This document shows, piece after piece, positions 41,941-50,217 of a DNA stretch of 64,000 nt (positions are counted from its first letter, which is position 1; each line of letters starts with the position of its first letter). The DNA is taken from assembly GCA_964602995.1 (NCBI GenBank), contig CAZRTM010000003.1, positions 26,481 to 90,480 on the forward strand, read 5' to 3'. The position numbers were made by a program, and so were the translations under genes. The stretch comes from JAAYYY01 sp964602995. Lineage in GTDB: Bacteria; Chloroflexota; Anaerolineae; Promineifilales; Promineifilaceae. The notes under the pieces were generated by a model. That model was not told the DNA's origin. It did not search any database and saw only the letters and a list, made by a program, of their open reading frames with translations.

Positions 41941-42826
41941 TTTCAGATATTTCGCCTTTGTGCCAGCCTGTCATATCTTTGACCATTTCCACCCGTCGGA
42001 AGGCGTCAAAGTAGCCTGCCTGTTGGAAGCCAGACCAGCGTGGATCACCATCAGGCACATTCTCGGCGATGGCGTCCTGAGTCGGGTAATATTCGTGTAG
42101 TGATTGGAGGATTGTCTTTGTGACTCGCGCCGGTTCCCCTTCCAGCACACAAACAACGATGCGCGACAGGCGCAGGAGGCTGGATTTATACGTCACCCAA
42201 CCGCGTCCACCATCCTCCGTTTCGACCAACAAGGAGGACAGCTCGGGAACATTGCAGAGTGACTCGGTCTGGTTTAGCCAGTTTGGCTGGTCATTGCGGT
42301 TGGCCAATAGTTTGAGCGTTGCCTCATAGCCCAGGGTGCGCACATCAGCTACTTGCGGACGTACACTATGCTCGCCGGGTTTGAAGGCGCGGAAGGTAGG
42401 GGGGCGACGGGCAACGATCAGCTCGCGAGTTTTCTGGAAACCCAGGTTCAGGAAAAGTTCGTGAGCAGGGCCATTGCCTTCAATCACTTCCAGCCAGACC
42501 ACGGGCAGCTCTTTGCAAGCGGCGGCATCGAGCAGGAAATGCATGATGCGGCTGCCCACTCCCTGCCGGCGGCCCGAGGGTAGAACACCTAGCCGCGTAA
42601 TCCAACCCCGCCCTTTGCGCACACCGAGCATGCCAATTCCCAGAATTTCCCCGTCGCGCACGGCGGCACAGGAACAGGAGAGGTCTACATCATAGACGTG
42701 GATGTAGCTACGAAGCCGTTCCACAGTCATAGGCATGGGCACGATATAATCAATTCGGGTTTCGTTGTAGGCCTCAGCTAGCTCTTCCAGGCTAAATTCT
42801 GTGGCTCGAATCAGCTCCATGTTCAT
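41933..42826 (-). CDS. GNAT-family N-acetyltransferase with second GNAT-like half
   Basis: A 297-residue protein. The first half has the CoA-binding loop GVLPSGRRQGVGSRIMHFLL and LFLNLGF. The second half (~150-290) looks like a diverged GNAT repeat without a clear Q/R-x-x-G-x-G loop. It heads the three-gene minus-strand set with the PLP enzyme and the dehydrogenase-kinase fusion, overlapping the former by 8 bases. The start region lacks a Shine-Dalgarno site and contains a tandem ATGAACA repeat (MNMEL start). Substrate is unknown. Confidence 0.78.
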   Translation of the reverse strand: MNMELIRATEFSLEELAEAYNETRIDYIVPMPMTVERLRSYIHVYDVDLSCSCAAVRDGEILGIGMLGVRKGRGWITRLGVLPSGRRQGVGSRIMHFLLDAAACKELPVVWLEVIEGNGPAHELFLNLGFQKTRELIVARRPPTFRAFKPGEHSVRPQVADVRTLGYEATLKLLANRNDQPNWLNQTESLCNVPELSSLLVETEDGGRGWVTYKSSLLRLSRIVVCVLEGEPARVTKTILQSLHEYYPTQDAIAENVPDGDPRWSGFQQAGYFDAFRRVEMVKDMTGWHKGEISENV

Positions 42827-42872
42827 TGTTCATTGTTCGGATGCATGCGTGATGACTGAACTGAGCGATTGG

Positions 42873-43244
42873 CTACAGCGCCGGTGTTAAGTACCGGGCG
42901 ATCTGTTTCGGGAAATTGCGGACGCTGATTGGCTTAATGATAATGCCGTCGTAACCATACTTTTCACACATTTCACGTGCGATGTCTGCCGGCCAGGCGG
43001 TGATTGCCACCAGGGGAACATCCTCCAATTCAGGAACTTGTTGCAGCAAGGTGACAACGGTATGACCATCGATGTCTGGAAGCCCGATATCAATAAGAAC
43101 CAAGTCTGGCGCGGTTTCGACAGCTAACTGAATACCCGATTCCCCATCGGGAGCATGCACAATCTCGTAACCGCTGGCCTGTAGGACGCGTTCTACGAGA
43201 ATGACATTTTCAAGGCTGTCTTCGATGAGCAGGATTGTTTTCAT
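42873..43244 (-). CDS. Stand-alone response-regulator receiver domain
   Basis: A 123-residue CheY-like protein. The acidic pair is in IEDSLEN, the phosphoacceptor aspartate in LVLIDIGLPDIDG, the conserved Thr in VAITAW and the lysine in IIKPIS. There is no output domain. DivK- or CheY-type signalling is likely. No kinase gene is adjacent; the orphan FHA-GAF kinase at 4840-7353 is the only one in the window. The leader carries nested inverted repeats (GCGCTCA/TGAGCGC at 43253-43297 around TGGTAT/ATACCA). Confidence 0.92.
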   Translation of the reverse strand: MKTILLIEDSLENVILVERVLQASGYEIVHAPDGESGIQLAVETAPDLVLIDIGLPDIDGHTVVTLLQQVPELEDVPLVAITAWPADIAREMCEKYGYDGIIIKPISVRNFPKQIARYLTPAL

Positions 43245-43327
43245 GGTAGTAGGCGCTCACTTTATGGTATCTGGAACATACCAGAAGGGCTGAGCGCAAG
43301 CAACCGGGAAAAGGTACCAACAAGCGA

Positions 43328-43357
43328 TTGATCTATCTCTGACTGTTACGATATATT
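43328..43357 (+). promoter_or_regulatory. Possible promoter of the glycosyltransferase gene
   Basis: TTGATC (43328-43333), 18-base spacer, TATATT (43352-43357). The predicted start point is 43363-43365, directly before the ATG at 43366, so the message would be leaderless or nearly so. Confidence 0.45.
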
Positions 43358-43365
43358 TAGGTGAA

Positions 43366-45444
43366 ATGATTGCCAGAGGAGAACATCACGCGCAGCGGGG
43401 AGAACAAACGGAAAAGCAAGTAATAACGAAGGCTGCATGGTTGCCGCTATTGGCTGCCACTGCCGCCGTTCTCCTGTTGTCACTGGGGCAGTGGGCTGTC
43501 AGCAAACCACGTTTGACTGGGTGGGGCGTGACCGCGTTCGTTTTGGGAACCGTGCTTTTCTTTGCTCCGCCACTACGAGCGGGCGCTGTTGCTTTGCCGC
43601 GGCGGCCTCAGGAGGATAAGGGTGGCCAGGACTCCCGGCAATGGCTCGTCACTTTACCAAAATGGCGCAAAGTTTTTGGCGCCAGCGCTTTGGTGTTAGC
43701 TGCCGTAGCCTATATCCAATTTTCGGGAAACCAGTTGGATGGCGGATTTTGGTTCTGGATTGGAGGTATTTTCTACTTTCTGGCAAGCGTGATGGAACGG
43801 CCCCAATTGAACCGGCAGGCATTGGCGAAAACGCTCCGCTCGCGCCAGACCAGGCAGTTACTTGTTGCAATACTGCTCGTTACGTTCATTGGTATCTTCT
43901 TCCGCACCTACCGTCTGGCAGCCGTGCCAGCAGAGATGACCAGCGATCACGCGGAGAAGCTGCTAGACGTGAATGACGTGCTCAACGGGCTGCGGCCGAT
44001 TTTCTTCCCGCGCAATACGGGTCGTGAGGGGTTTCAGTTCTACCTGACGGCAGCGCTGATATCTCTGACGCCGCTGACGATCAGCCATCTGGCCTTGAAG
44101 GCCGGAACGGCGCTCTTCGGCATCATCACGGTGCCGCTGACCTATTTGTTAGGCCGGGAGCTGTATGGGCGTCACGTTGGTTTGTTGGCGGCATTCTTTC
44201 TGGCCATTTCACACTGGCACGTAGCGATTACCCGTGTGGGGTTGCGCTTCCCGTTTACAGCAGCGTTTGCCACGCCGGCGCTCTTTTTCCTATTCCGGGC
44301 CATGCGCTCGAACCGGCGTAATGACTGGCTGGCGTCAGGCCTGTGTCTGGGATTAGGCCTGCACACCTATACGGCCATGCGCATTGTTCCTGTCCTCTTT
44401 TTGCTCCTGATCCTGGTGAAATGTGGCTTTGACCTTATGGCGCGCCGGCGGGGAGGCGGGTTACGAGATGGGGAAGCGACGGCTTTGACCTGGTCATTCT
44501 GGCAGAACGGATTGTCAGGAGCCACTGCCTCTCTGCTGGTGTTTCTACCGCTGCTGCGCTATATGCAGGATGAGCCTGATTCGTTCTGGTATCGGGCCGC
44601 CAGCCGCGCCCAAGGCTCTCTCTCAGCAGGGGAGCAGTGGCGCACGTTGTGGAACAACACGATAGACGCGCTGCTGATGTTCAACTACCGCGGCGACGTC
44701 GTGCCCGCGAACACCATTCCTGAAGCGCCTGTGTTAGGCCTGGTTTCGGGCGGCCTGTTCATAGCCGGGTGCGCCTATCTGCTGTGGCGTTTACTGGCTC
44801 GTAGTGAGCGGCAGGCTGCCTACGTGCTGGTCTCGATATTTGTCTTGCTAACCCCTTCGATTCTCAGTCTGGCATACCCGGCAGAGAACCCCAGCGTGGT
44901 GCGGACTGGCGGTGCGCCACCGTTTGTGATGATTGCTGTCGCTATGCCACTGGTGGTGGCCGGTAAGCGATTGTTAGAACTGCTCGGCCAGCAAATTCTG
45001 ACGCCGCTCCTGGTGGGTGGGCTACTCCTGGGGCTGGTCGCTACTGCCGATAATTATCACTGGTACTTTGTGGACTATGATGCCCATATCCGGGCGTCGG
45101 CGTGGAATGCCAGCGAGATAGGGGCCGTCGTACGGCAATATGTGGACAACGGGGGAGCGTTTGAGGAGGTTTATCACATACCCTACCCGCACTGGGTAGA
45201 TACGAGGAATATCGCCATAACGGCGGGCAACATTGGGTGGCAGAACGCGGTGCTCGACCTCTCTGAGCTGGAGGAGCACGTTACACAGCCAGGACGCAAA
45301 CTATATATTGTGCATCCCTCGCACCGTGTGGCGTTGGAGCTGTTGCACTCACTCTATCCAGATGGGGAATTGACCCGGCGCACATCGGAGCGGCCGGGGA
45401 AGGAGTTCATGCTTTTTTACGTCCCAGGGGCGCCAGAAGAGTAA
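43366..45444 (+). CDS. GT39/ArnT-type integral membrane glycosyltransferase
   Basis: A 692-residue polytopic protein with about 12 hydrophobic helices and a C-terminal soluble part (~590-692). The first large loop has an acidic site, RTYRLAAVPAEMTSDHAEKL, comparable to the catalytic DE loop of polyprenyl-phosphate-sugar transferases, followed by FYLTAALISLTPLT and GRELYGRHVGLLAAFFLAIS. Such enzymes move a sugar from a lipid carrier to a protein or lipid outside the membrane. Donor and acceptor are not determined. Homologues of this layout are frequent in Chloroflexota. Confidence 0.8.
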   Translation: MIARGEHHAQRGEQTEKQVITKAAWLPLLAATAAVLLLSLGQWAVSKPRLTGWGVTAFVLGTVLFFAPPLRAGAVALPRRPQEDKGGQDSRQWLVTLPKWRKVFGASALVLAAVAYIQFSGNQLDGGFWFWIGGIFYFLASVMERPQLNRQALAKTLRSRQTRQLLVAILLVTFIGIFFRTYRLAAVPAEMTSDHAEKLLDVNDVLNGLRPIFFPRNTGREGFQFYLTAALISLTPLTISHLALKAGTALFGIITVPLTYLLGRELYGRHVGLLAAFFLAISHWHVAITRVGLRFPFTAAFATPALFFLFRAMRSNRRNDWLASGLCLGLGLHTYTAMRIVPVLFLLLILVKCGFDLMARRRGGGLRDGEATALTWSFWQNGLSGATASLLVFLPLLRYMQDEPDSFWYRAASRAQGSLSAGEQWRTLWNNTIDALLMFNYRGDVVPANTIPEAPVLGLVSGGLFIAGCAYLLWRLLARSERQAAYVLVSIFVLLTPSILSLAYPAENPSVVRTGGAPPFVMIAVAMPLVVAGKRLLELLGQQILTPLLVGGLLLGLVATADNYHWYFVDYDAHIRASAWNASEIGAVVRQYVDNGGAFEEVYHIPYPHWVDTRNIAITAGNIGWQNAVLDLSELEEHVTQPGRKLYIVHPSHRVALELLHSLYPDGELTRRTSERPGKEFMLFYVPGAPEE

Positions 45445-45495
45445 TCTGGGTCTTGTCGTGGGAGCGGATGTGGGGAGTGGGGCTTGCCCCGTCGC

Positions 45496-45771
45496 TTATT
45501 CAGCAGGCGGCGGTACCGGTAGTTCGTCCTCCGGCACGTCTTTCCACTTTTCGCCTTCTTCGATCAGCATGACAGGAATGCCATCGCGAATGGGATATTT
45601 CAGCCCTGAGTCGTCGGACACCAGCCAGCTATTTTTAACCAGGCGCAGCCGGCCGGGATCATCACCATATTCATCTGACTGGACTGCTTTGGGACAGCGC
45701 AGAATTTCAAGAAGCTCTGGGCTTACGGCAAGCCCTTCGTTTTCTGCAGCGTTCATATTCTCTTCAGTCAT
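45496..45771 (-). CDS. Trm112-like (UPF0434) small protein
   Basis: A 91-residue protein with the Trm112 core ELLEILRCPK and LKYPIRDGIPVMLIEEGEKW. Eukaryotic and archaeal Trm112 activates methyltransferases; bacterial YcaR-type copies are less understood. The second cysteine of the zinc pair is absent, as in some relatives. An acidic and proline-rich tail follows. It lies tail-to-tail with the glycosyltransferase gene. Confidence 0.82.
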   Translation of the reverse strand: MTEENMNAAENEGLAVSPELLEILRCPKAVQSDEYGDDPGRLRLVKNSWLVSDDSGLKYPIRDGIPVMLIEEGEKWKDVPEDELPVPPPAE

Positions 45772-45876
45772 TTAACAGGCCTCCTTGCATACTGTTCCCT
45801 CACCAGGCGATGATAATACGCACAACCGCCGTGCGAGGCAAGTTGCATCACAAGCTGACTCGGCGCTGTGTCTGGC

Positions 45877-46593
45877 TTACTCAATCGGCTCAATCAGAAT
45901 GGAGCCTGCGACCTTATGGCCGATAACGATTTCTTCGTTGTCGAGGCGGAGTGTCAGGGGACCATCGAACGGTTCCATATTCAGGACTTCAAAATCAGTC
46001 CCGGGTTTCAGGCCCAGCGCGGCCAGGTAGCGGAGCATTTCACTGTTGGTGTCATCGACGACGCGCACCACGCGGCCACGTTGCCCTTCGGTGAGGGTTG
46101 ATAGGGCCTGAACTTCCAATATTTCCACCGTCCCGTCCCGTGCTGGAATGGGGTCGCCATGAGGATCGATGGTCGGGTGATTGAGGGCCGCTGCGATGCG
46201 TTCCTCTAATTTTTCGCTGATAACGTGTTCCAGGATATCGGCCTGTTCGTGAACCTCATCCCAACTGAATCCCAGCGCCTCCATCAGGTAGAGTTCGATA
46301 AGCCGGTGGTGGCGCAAGACCTCAAGCGCAATCCGGCGTCCGCTTTCAGTTAATGTGACGCCGCTATGTTTCTCATAGCTGACCAGGTTCAGATTGGCCA
46401 AGCGCTGCATCATGTTGGTTACGGAAGCAGGTTTGACATCGCGGGCTTCGGCAATTCGGGACGTGCTGACTGGACCTTCTTCCTCTTCAGCCAGCGCGTA
46501 GATCGTCTTCAGATAATCCTCAATGGCCTGGTGGGTCAGGCTGTTGCGCTGTGTGGAGGAGCCATCCGGCAGATTGTCGATTCGTGGCGACAT
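45877..46593 (-). CDS. DtxR/MntR-family metal-dependent transcriptional regulator
   Basis: A 238-residue three-domain regulator. The N-terminal winged helix has AEARDVKPASVTNMMQRLA; the dimerisation domain has RHHRLIELYLMEALGF and HEQADILEHVISEKLEERI, containing the metal-site His/Glu residues; the C-terminal ~75 residues form an FeoA-like SH3 domain. It probably represses iron or manganese transport or storage genes when metal-bound. No transporter for iron or manganese lies adjacent; MgtE is 2 kb away. A TATAAT (46666-46671, minus strand) with a weak -35 may be its promoter. Confidence 0.9.
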   Translation of the reverse strand: MSPRIDNLPDGSSTQRNSLTHQAIEDYLKTIYALAEEEEGPVSTSRIAEARDVKPASVTNMMQRLANLNLVSYEKHSGVTLTESGRRIALEVLRHHRLIELYLMEALGFSWDEVHEQADILEHVISEKLEERIAAALNHPTIDPHGDPIPARDGTVEILEVQALSTLTEGQRGRVVRVVDDTNSEMLRYLAALGLKPGTDFEVLNMEPFDGPLTLRLDNEEIVIGHKVAGSILIEPIE

Positions 46594-46803
46594 ATCATTC
46601 CTTCAATCACTGGCGACACCCGGTGGCGGCGAGCGCTCGCGTGTCGTTAACTCATTTCTACCTTCATTATACCTGAAAGCGGCGCGTTTCGAGGCATGCC
46701 CTGGCGCCCTTCTTATTCTTTGCGTATGCTGGCTGCTTTGCGTGTTAGAGAGCTTTTGTACAAAATGGTGTCGATCTAAACAAAAGGAGGACGTTGCCAA
46801 CCT

Positions 46804-47820
46804 TTGATACAAATTTGGGTTTCGAAGACCGGCGGCCCCGCCGTGTTGCAGCCGCGAGAGGCTCCTGACCCCACTCCGCGTAGCGGTGAGGTGCGGATTC
46901 GGGTGGAAGCAAGCGGCGTGAATTATGTGGACGTTCTTGGCCGGGCCGGATTGGATTTCAATATTGCCCGCGCCCCCTTTGTGCCCGGTTTTGAAGTGGC
47001 AGGCACGATAGATATGGTGGCGCAGGGCGTCACTGGCTTCAAAGAAGGAGACTCCGTGCTGGCCTTCACACACCTGGGCGGCTATACGGATCTGATCTGC
47101 GTTCCTTACCGGCAGGTGTTTCGGCGGCTGGATTGGATGAGCGCCGAGGATGGCGCGGCGTTGCCGGTGGATTATCTAACCGCGTATGTGGCGCTGGTCG
47201 TCATGGGCTCTGTGCGCAAAGAAGACAGGGTATTGATTCATGCTGCTGAAAGCGGCGTTGGTCTGGCGGCGATACATATTTGTCGCATCCTGGGTGTGGA
47301 GACATTCGGAACGGCTGCCGCAGCGCGCCATGAATTTCTAAGGTCGCATGGTCTCAACCATGCCATTGACCACGCCAATGTGGATTATGAAGAAGCGGTG
47401 CGAGAGCTGACCGGTGGGCAGGGAGTAGCCTTGATATTGAATCCCTACGGTGGGGTGCACCGCATGAAGAATTTCCGGCTTCTGAAACCGACCGGGCGTC
47501 TGGTTTACTTTGGGCACCATAACCCGTTCACCAGCGGCCCCAGCCGCTTACCAGGTTGGCTGCTGCGCTTCACCTCCGATGCCGTTTACACCGCAGAAGA
47601 TTTGATGAATGCTAACAAGGGGATTCTTGGCCTACGCTTCGACCGGCTGTGGAACGAGCCTGAGGTGTTACAGCGCCCGATGCAGCAGATTATCGAATGG
47701 TACGACGAGGCGCTGTTCCGGCCAGCCATCGAGCGCACTTACCCTCTGACCCGGGCCGCCGAGGCTCATTTCTACCTGCAAAATGGAGACAATGAAGGGA
47801 AGTTGCTGCTGACGCCTTAG
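46804..47820 (+). CDS. Zinc-independent quinone oxidoreductase (MDR superfamily)
   Basis: A 338-residue NADPH-dependent oxidoreductase. The N-terminal catalytic domain shows VEASGVNYVDVLGRAG and PFVPGFEVAGTI; the Rossmann part has VLIHAAESGVGLAAIHICRILG. The cysteine and histidine zinc ligands of alcohol dehydrogenases are missing, so quinone or enone reduction is likely. The TTG start at 46804 has GGAGG 13 bases upstream, longer than usual. Transcribed divergently from the DtxR-family gene and convergent with the sirtuin. Confidence 0.85.
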   Translation: MIQIWVSKTGGPAVLQPREAPDPTPRSGEVRIRVEASGVNYVDVLGRAGLDFNIARAPFVPGFEVAGTIDMVAQGVTGFKEGDSVLAFTHLGGYTDLICVPYRQVFRRLDWMSAEDGAALPVDYLTAYVALVVMGSVRKEDRVLIHAAESGVGLAAIHICRILGVETFGTAAAARHEFLRSHGLNHAIDHANVDYEEAVRELTGGQGVALILNPYGGVHRMKNFRLLKPTGRLVYFGHHNPFTSGPSRLPGWLLRFTSDAVYTAEDLMNANKGILGLRFDRLWNEPEVLQRPMQQIIEWYDEALFRPAIERTYPLTRAAEAHFYLQNGDNEGKLLLTP

Positions 47821-47832
47821 CTCGAGCGCCCA

Positions 47833-48588
47833 CTACTCACTAGTCCATGTGGCCTTGAGCAAGGCCGGAAGAACCTCCCCGGCCGGGCCGCGCAAGACGT
47901 AGTCCATCCACTGTGAAAGGGCGGTCACCTGGGGATTGATTTCCACTGTGAGCGCCCCTCGTTCGGCAGCAAGCAGTGGCAGTGATGCAGCAGGATGTAC
48001 CAACCCTGATGTGCCGATGCAGAGCAGCATCTGGCACTCCTCTACGGCTCTCATAGCCGCGCTTAGCTCACCCTCGGGCAGCGCCTCGCCAAACCAGACC
48101 ACGTCCGGGCGAAGGTAGTCACCACAGTGCGGGCAGCGTGGCGGTCCGACCCCATCGCCTGGCTCCTCATCCCCGGCCGCGATGACCGTCTCTTCGCTGA
48201 AGCATTTATTGCGCATGATGTTACCGTGAAGCTCGAGCACATTACGGCTGCCTGCCTGGCGGTGTAGCCCATCGACATTTTGTGTGACGAGCGTGAAGTG
48301 TGGAACCTTCTGCTCCATCTCAGCCAGCGCTCTGTGGCCGGGGTTGGGTGCGGCCTGGGCAACGAGGGAACGGCGCCATTCATACCAATCCCAGACCAGA
48401 GCCGGGTTACGGCGGAACGCGGCGGCAGTGGCCAGCTCTTGTGGGTCGTACTGTGCCCACAACCCGCTTTGTGCATCGCGAAAGGTGGGCACGCCACTCT
48501 CGGCGGAGATGCCGGCGCCTGTGAGAGCGACCACGTGCGTGGCGCGGCGCAGGTATGTAATCAGCTCAGGAGGAATGTGTGCAGGCAT
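47833..48588 (-). CDS. cobB: SIR2-family NAD-dependent protein deacylase
   Basis: A 251-residue class III sirtuin. GAGISAESGVPTFR binds NAD, TQNVDGLHRQAG and ELHGNI hold the catalytic histidine. The Tyr and Arg of WYEWRRSL sit at the positions that give SIRT5 and CobB a preference for succinyl and malonyl lysine. The zinc site has RCPHC but only one cysteine in the first pair (NKCFSEE), as in E. coli CobB. It would reverse lysine acylation of metabolic enzymes, possibly offsetting the several GNAT enzymes nearby. Confidence 0.92.
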   Translation of the reverse strand: MPAHIPPELITYLRRATHVVALTGAGISAESGVPTFRDAQSGLWAQYDPQELATAAAFRRNPALVWDWYEWRRSLVAQAAPNPGHRALAEMEQKVPHFTLVTQNVDGLHRQAGSRNVLELHGNIMRNKCFSEETVIAAGDEEPGDGVGPPRCPHCGDYLRPDVVWFGEALPEGELSAAMRAVEECQMLLCIGTSGLVHPAASLPLLAAERGALTVEINPQVTALSQWMDYVLRGPAGEVLPALLKATWTSE

Positions 48589-48604
48589 AGGCTTGTCTCG
48601 CTTA

Positions 48605-49966
48605 TTAGAGGCCGAGGACCAGCCTGGCGATCAGAAAATAGATCAGCAGGGCTGAGGCGTCGACAATGGTCGTGATCATAGGAGCGCTGATTACAGTGGG
48701 ATCGATATTCAGCCGCTCGGCGGCCATTGGTACCAGTGTGGCGATGGTGTTGGACCAGATAACGACAAGGGGCAGAGTGAGGCCTACGACAATCCCGATT
48801 ATTAAATCGCCGCCCAGCAGAGCAGCAACAACGAGACCGACCAAACCCAAGAAGAGGCCAAGAATCAGGCCAACCGAGACCTCCCGTCGCCAGGCACGGC
48901 CGACGTCATTGGGCCTGACTTCGTCTACGGCAATGGCGCGGATGACGGTGGTGACCGTTTGGGAACCGGCGTTGCCGCCCGTGCCGGTGATGAGGGGAAT
49001 GAAGGCGTTGAGAATGACGAAGGAGGTGAGGAGCATTTCGAAAGAGCGAATGACGGTGCTGGTGAGCAGGGAGGCTACGAAGAGGAGCAGCAGCCAGACT
49101 GCGCGCTTGCGCACCATCTGGAAGACGGAGACGGCGAAGTAGGGATTGGCCAGAGGCTCTGAACCACCAAGCCGTTGAATATCCTCGGTAGCTTCTTCTG
49201 CCAGAACGTCCAATGCGTCGTCAACGGTAACGACGCCAAGGAGGTGGTTCTGTTCATCGACGATGGGCATGGCTACAAAGTCGTAACGCGAGATGAATTC
49301 GGCCAGTTCCTCCTGGTCGGCGGTCACCGGCACAGAGACCACGTCGGGCATCATAATGCTGTCGATGGTTGCTTCCGGCTTGGCGACAATGAGGCTGCGG
49401 ATGGGCACAACGCCAATGAGATGATTGTCGCGGTCGACGACGTAGAGATAATGGAGCGTTTCCGCTTCTTCGAGCGAACGTAGATAGTCAATCGCTTCCG
49501 CGGCCGTCCATTGGCGGCGCAAGGCAGCGATTTGAGTGGTCATGATACGACCGGCTGTCTCATCCGCATATTGTAATAGCTCGCGGACATCCTCAGCCTC
49601 AGAGGGTTCCATCAACTCCAGCAAGCGATCTGCTGTCGGTTCTGGTAGGTCCTCCAGGAATTCCGCCGCGTCGTCCATGGGCAGCTCGTCCAGCAAGTCG
49701 GCGAGCCGTTCATCATCTACTTTTTCCAGCAGCTCCTGGCGCACAAGGGTCCCGGTTTCGTCGAGGACCTCACTCGCCGTTTCAACGCTGAGAAGGTTGA
49801 ACAAAACGACTGCTTCTTCTGGTTGCAGGTCATCAAGCAGGTCAGCAATGTCCGCCGGATGGATTTCTGCCAGGCGAGCGGCAAGCTCAGGCAGGTCTCG
49901 CTGCTGGATCAAAGCACGAAGTTCCGCAATAAATTCACCGGCAGTTGGTTGTTCGGGTATGCTCAT
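48605..49966 (-). CDS. mgtE: MgtE-type magnesium transporter
   Basis: A 453-residue protein in the MgtE order: acidic N-domain of helical repeats (~1-130), two CBS domains (~135-255), a plug helix, then five transmembrane helices. The signature ITGTGGNAGSQTVTTVIRAIA in the membrane part lines the pore. The N and CBS domains sense cytoplasmic magnesium and gate the channel. ATG 49966 has GGGAGG four bases upstream and is preferred over 49978. The leader carries a 10-bp hairpin but no M-box that I can recognise. Confidence 0.93.
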   Translation of the reverse strand: MSIPEQPTAGEFIAELRALIQQRDLPELAARLAEIHPADIADLLDDLQPEEAVVLFNLLSVETASEVLDETGTLVRQELLEKVDDERLADLLDELPMDDAAEFLEDLPEPTADRLLELMEPSEAEDVRELLQYADETAGRIMTTQIAALRRQWTAAEAIDYLRSLEEAETLHYLYVVDRDNHLIGVVPIRSLIVAKPEATIDSIMMPDVVSVPVTADQEELAEFISRYDFVAMPIVDEQNHLLGVVTVDDALDVLAEEATEDIQRLGGSEPLANPYFAVSVFQMVRKRAVWLLLLFVASLLTSTVIRSFEMLLTSFVILNAFIPLITGTGGNAGSQTVTTVIRAIAVDEVRPNDVGRAWRREVSVGLILGLFLGLVGLVVAALLGGDLIIGIVVGLTLPLVVIWSNTIATLVPMAAERLNIDPTVISAPMITTIVDASALLIYFLIARLVLGL

Positions 49967-50052
49967 ACTGCCTCCCATTACCTAACGATTCTACGACAGG
50001 TATAGGTTGCCGTTGAATTCGTAGTATGATTTATGTACCTATGATTCATGAC

Positions 50053-50105
50053 CTCAGCGTGGAGGCAGGAGAGAAAAACCACGCTGAGTAACCGGGTGAA
50101 TTATA
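50053..50105 (-). promoter_or_regulatory. Probable mgtE promoter and leader hairpin
   Basis: Minus strand TATAAT (50100-50105) has only a poor -35. The RNA would start near 50093 and immediately form a perfect 10-bp stem (CTCAGCGTGG with CCACGCTGAG, 50053-50088, 16-base loop). The remaining leader to 49967 has no obvious second structure. The interval 49967-50217 is otherwise empty. Confidence 0.4.
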
Positions 50106-50217
50106 GCGGAGTGTGCTAGGATAAGATAGCAGTTTTTTTCCAGGCCCGGCCAAGTAGGGGGGCGTGCGGTGCAATGGATAGACGAAATCGTCGTATCGGA
50201 CAGCAAGGAGAATAGAG

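Noticed and set aside
49967..50217. M-box (ykoK) magnesium riboswitch before mgtE
   Set aside because: Only a GTTAGGT-like fragment close to the ribosome site; the long conserved core and terminator are missing.
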